A DNA stretch of 64,000 bases from Panacibacter ginsenosidivorans. GTDB lineage: Bacteria; Bacteroidota; Bacteroidia; Chitinophagales; Chitinophagaceae. The DNA lies in the NCBI RefSeq assembly GCF_007971225.1, contig NZ_CP042435.1, positions 806,001-870,000 on the forward strand, written 5' to 3'. The notes under the pieces are model-generated. The model did not search any database, was not told the origin of the DNA, and saw only the letters and a list, made by a program, of their open reading frames with translations. The position numbers and the translations under genes were made by a program. Below, in pieces: positions 61,537 to 64,000 of the stretch; position 1 is the first letter of the stretch; every line of letters starts with the position of its first letter.

Positions 61537-63915
61537 TTAGTTTCTCAATGGCTTTCCACTTTTCAAAACACTTTGTATTCTTTCCAGTGTTTTTCTTTCT
61601 CCGCATAAGCTCAAGAAGGCTTCACGTTCAAGATCGAGTAGGTATTGTTCACTTACCAAACTCTGCTCGCTAAGATCGCCACCACACATTACATATGCCA
61701 GTTTACGTGCAACCAATGCATCATGATCTGTTGCATAATTGCCACGCCACATTCCGTTGATGCCAGCAAGTAAAGCTCCCAATGCAGAACGACCTAACAC
61801 TTTTATATCAGTGCGCTGCACAGGCATTGTATAACCGCTTTCATATAATTCGATAACACTTCGCTTAGCCTCAGCAATACGCCGGCCCTGGTTTACCACC
61901 ACTTCATCATGACCCTTACGCATGATGCCAAGTTCATAAGCTTCAAAACCAGATGTAGCAACTTTTGCTGTTGCAATATTAAAGAAGCGGCTCTTCAATG
62001 TAATTGTTTCGGGTTCATCTTCGTGCATGTCGTCTGATGCACGCAACACAAATTCTTTAGTGCCACCACCACCCGGAATAAGTCCCACACCTAACTCAAC
62101 AAGACCAATATATGTTTCAGCAGCAGCGCAAATTTTATCTGCATGCAAATTCATTTCGCAACCACCACCAAGCGTTAAACCATGCGGCGCAATAACAACT
62201 GGAATGCTTGAATAACGAACACGCATCATGCTATTTTGAAACATGCGTATAGCCATATCAAGCTCATCATATTCCTGTTCTATGGCAAACATAAAGATCA
62301 TGCCCACGTTGGCACCTGCGCTGAAATTTGCGCCATCATTGGCTATAACAAGACCCTTGAATTTTTCTTCAGCTGTAGTTATGCTTTTATTCATTGCTTC
62401 CAGTACTTCGCTGCCAATGCTATTCATCTTGGTGTTCCATTGTAATGCCGCAACATCATCACCAATATCATATAACGCAGCGTTGCCGTTTTTCCAGACG
62501 ATCTTTTCTTTATAATTATTTAGAATAATGAATGCATCTCCACCTGGAGTTGGTTTGTATGATTTACTAGCAACATCATAATACAACCTTTTACCATTTT
62601 CTACTTTATAAAATGATTTGTTGCCTGCTGCCAGCATTTCTTCAACCCACGGAGCAACAGTATAGCCTGCTGCTTTCATTGTTTCCACATTCTTAGTAAC
62701 CCCTAATGTATCCCAGCTTTCAAAGGCACCAATTTCCCAACCAAAGCCAGCCATCATTGCATCATCTACACGATAGATCTCATCACTTATTTCAGGAATG
62801 CGATGCGAAATATATGAGAACAATGCATAGTGAAAATGACGATAAAATTCACCGGCTTTATCTTGCCCTGCAGTTAGTGCTTTCAATCTGGTTTTCAGAT
62901 CTTCAATAGGTTTGGCTGTTTCTAAAGTTGCAAACTTTGGTTTAATGCGTGGCGCATATTCCATTGTTTGCAGGTTGAGTGTAAGAATTTCTTTCTCACC
63001 GCCTGCACCCTTTGTTTTTTTAAAAAATCCCTGGCCTGTTTTATCTCCGAGCCAGTTATTAGCAATCATCTTATCAAGCCACTCAGGGATAGTAAAAATA
63101 TTTTTTGCTTCATCATTGGGGCAATTCTCTGCTACACCCTTTGCTACTTTTACTAACGTATCTATACCAACTACATCGGCAGTTCTAAAGGTTGCAGATT
63201 TTGGTCTGCCGATAATTGGTCCTGTTAATGCATCTATCTCATCAACGCCCAAACCCAATTTTTGCATACTGTTGAAAATGGCCATAATACCAAATACACC
63301 AATCCTGTTTGCAATAAATGCGGGTGTGTCTTTTGCAAGCACCGTTGTCTTACCTAAATACAAGTCACCATAATGCATTAAGAAATCAACAACTTCAGGG
63401 TCTGTATCTTTTGTAGGAATAATTTCTAATAATCTTAAGTAGCGTGGAGGATTAAAAAAGTGTGTGCCGCAGAAATTCTTTTTAAAATCTTCACTTCTTC
63501 CCTGCGACAAAATATTAATCGGAATTCCCGAAGTATTAGATGTTATAAGTGTTCCGGGTTTTCGGTATTTTTCTACCTGTTCATATATTTTTTGTTTTAT
63601 GTCAAGTTTTTCTATTACTACTTCGATGATCCAATCGCAGGCAGCAATGTCTTTCATATTATCATCAAAGTTGCCGGTAGTAATGCGTTTAATGACACCT
63701 TTAGTATAAACAGGAGAAGGATTGCTTTTTATTGCGGCCGTTAATGCATCGTTTACAATTTTATTTCTTGCCGCAGGTTTTGCATCTGCTGCTACATCTT
63801 TGGGAACAATATCCAGTAACAAAACCTGCACACCAATTCCTGCAAAATGGCAAGCTATCCTGCTGCCCATAACACCACTGCCGAGAACTGCTACTTTCTT
63901 AATAGTACGTTTCAT
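61537..63915 (-). CDS. 3-hydroxyacyl-CoA dehydrogenase / enoyl-CoA hydratase fusion (FadN-like)
   Basis: 792 residues in the order dehydrogenase then hydratase, which matches FadN rather than FadB/FadJ (hydratase first). NAD-binding GSGVMGSRIACHFAG lies at about 12-26, GTHFFNPPRYLRLLEIIP and DTPAFIANRIG mark the HAD domain, and the crotonase part (about 480-700) has ANDGANFSAGANVGM and PHGLTLGGGCEMNLHAD. It carries out two successive beta-oxidation steps. A thiolase and acyl-CoA dehydrogenase usually follow; here the downstream gap holds a terminator and repeat pair, so partners are elsewhere or upstream beyond the window. Confidence 0.9.
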   Translation of the reverse strand: MKRTIKKVAVLGSGVMGSRIACHFAGIGVQVLLLDIVPKDVAADAKPAARNKIVNDALTAAIKSNPSPVYTKGVIKRITTGNFDDNMKDIAACDWIIEVVIEKLDIKQKIYEQVEKYRKPGTLITSNTSGIPINILSQGRSEDFKKNFCGTHFFNPPRYLRLLEIIPTKDTDPEVVDFLMHYGDLYLGKTTVLAKDTPAFIANRIGVFGIMAIFNSMQKLGLGVDEIDALTGPIIGRPKSATFRTADVVGIDTLVKVAKGVAENCPNDEAKNIFTIPEWLDKMIANNWLGDKTGQGFFKKTKGAGGEKEILTLNLQTMEYAPRIKPKFATLETAKPIEDLKTRLKALTAGQDKAGEFYRHFHYALFSYISHRIPEISDEIYRVDDAMMAGFGWEIGAFESWDTLGVTKNVETMKAAGYTVAPWVEEMLAAGNKSFYKVENGKRLYYDVASKSYKPTPGGDAFIILNNYKEKIVWKNGNAALYDIGDDVAALQWNTKMNSIGSEVLEAMNKSITTAEEKFKGLVIANDGANFSAGANVGMIFMFAIEQEYDELDMAIRMFQNSMMRVRYSSIPVVIAPHGLTLGGGCEMNLHADKICAAAETYIGLVELGVGLIPGGGGTKEFVLRASDDMHEDEPETITLKSRFFNIATAKVATSGFEAYELGIMRKGHDEVVVNQGRRIAEAKRSVIELYESGYTMPVQRTDIKVLGRSALGALLAGINGMWRGNYATDHDALVARKLAYVMCGGDLSEQSLVSEQYLLDLEREAFLSLCGERKTLERIQSVLKSGKPLRN

Positions 63916-63934
63916 AAATTCTTGTTTGGGTATA

Positions 63935-63995
63935 TTTTTTTCTGAGCCTGGCTAAAATTATGCTATTAAGCTTCTGTTGCGTCGCACTCTTGTAC
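63935..63995. repeat. Intergenic unit, left-facing, family A, at window edge
   Basis: Tail TCTGAGCCTGGCTAAAATTA, arm GTTGCGTCGCACTCTTGTAC (63976-63995). A right partner may lie beyond the window end. Confidence 0.78.
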
Positions 63996-64000
63996 TGCAT

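Overview
The window reads as one chromosomal segment of a Bacteroidota bacterium, most likely in the Chitinophagaceae or a close relative (inference). The grounds are TAnnTTTG-type -7 promoter elements, almost no visible Shine-Dalgarno sequences, a LytTR-type two-component pair, a DUF2723 (GT117-like) membrane glycosyltransferase, a TonB receptor with a carboxypeptidase-like N-domain behind a TPP riboswitch, a head-GIN protein, a CcmB/CcmC/CcmD-like heme export set, BshC, and glutamate dehydrogenase. No phage, plasmid, IS transposase, rRNA or CRISPR array was found. Most genes are core housekeeping genes, so the accessory interest lies in the spaces between them.

Layout. 1-0.9 kb: end of a sensor kinase and its LytTR regulator. 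1-6 kb: secreted sugar epimerase, stress flavoprotein-like protein, secreted six-hairpin glycosidase. 6-11.4 kb: TonB, FolC, MutS. 11.5-14.3 kb: an AT-rich HEPN-like gene and a TPR lipoprotein. 14.4-17.2 kb: small membrane protein, rRNA methyltransferase-like protein, then coaE-cupin-small membrane protein on the minus strand. 17.3-21.7 kb: nucleotide-sugar operon (aminotransferase, UDP-xylose synthase, UDP-sugar dehydrogenase, RmlD). 22-26.6 kb: WaaA, a Bacteroidota hypothetical, Tdk, CcmB/C/D. 26.8-32.7 kb: glutamate dehydrogenase, DUF2723 protein, DUF4258 protein. 32.8-38.9 kb: MtaB, small proteins, thiamin-linked TonB receptor, head-GIN protein, tRNA-fMet. 39-45 kb: Era, Der, PriA, PlsC. 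45-51 kb: sterol-desaturase family protein, YkgJ-type protein, MFS transporter, deoxynucleoside kinase, FolK, SppA. 51.2-52.1 kb: a RES/Xre toxin-antitoxin pair. 52-64 kb: ABC permease, SRPBCC protein, dicarboxylate symporter, S16, polysaccharide deacetylase, several very small membrane proteins, BshC, WYL regulator and a FadN-like beta-oxidation protein.

The most unusual signal is a family of intergenic repeats. I located 36 copies of a unit of about 55-65 bp. One end is a 20-base arm, GTTGCGTCGCACTCTTGTAC (family A) or GTTGTGTCACTCACTTGTAC (family B). The other end is a looser tail ending in TGAGCC/GGCTCA next to an A/T run. All copies lie between genes. In every copy the tail faces the neighbouring gene and the GTAC end faces into the gap, and no gap holds two copies in the same orientation. 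Eleven gaps carry a head-to-head inverted pair and 14 units are single. The centre of the arm is a small palindrome, GYGTCRC, whose Y and R change together between the two families. This looks like a REP/BIME-like or miniature-element system with no maker gene in the window; its function is unknown.

Other points of note are a second GC-rich repeat that supplies the folC stop codon, direct-repeat operators at the toxin-antitoxin promoter, very short predicted leaders on mutS and mtaB, and three unlisted membrane peptides of 36-40 residues.
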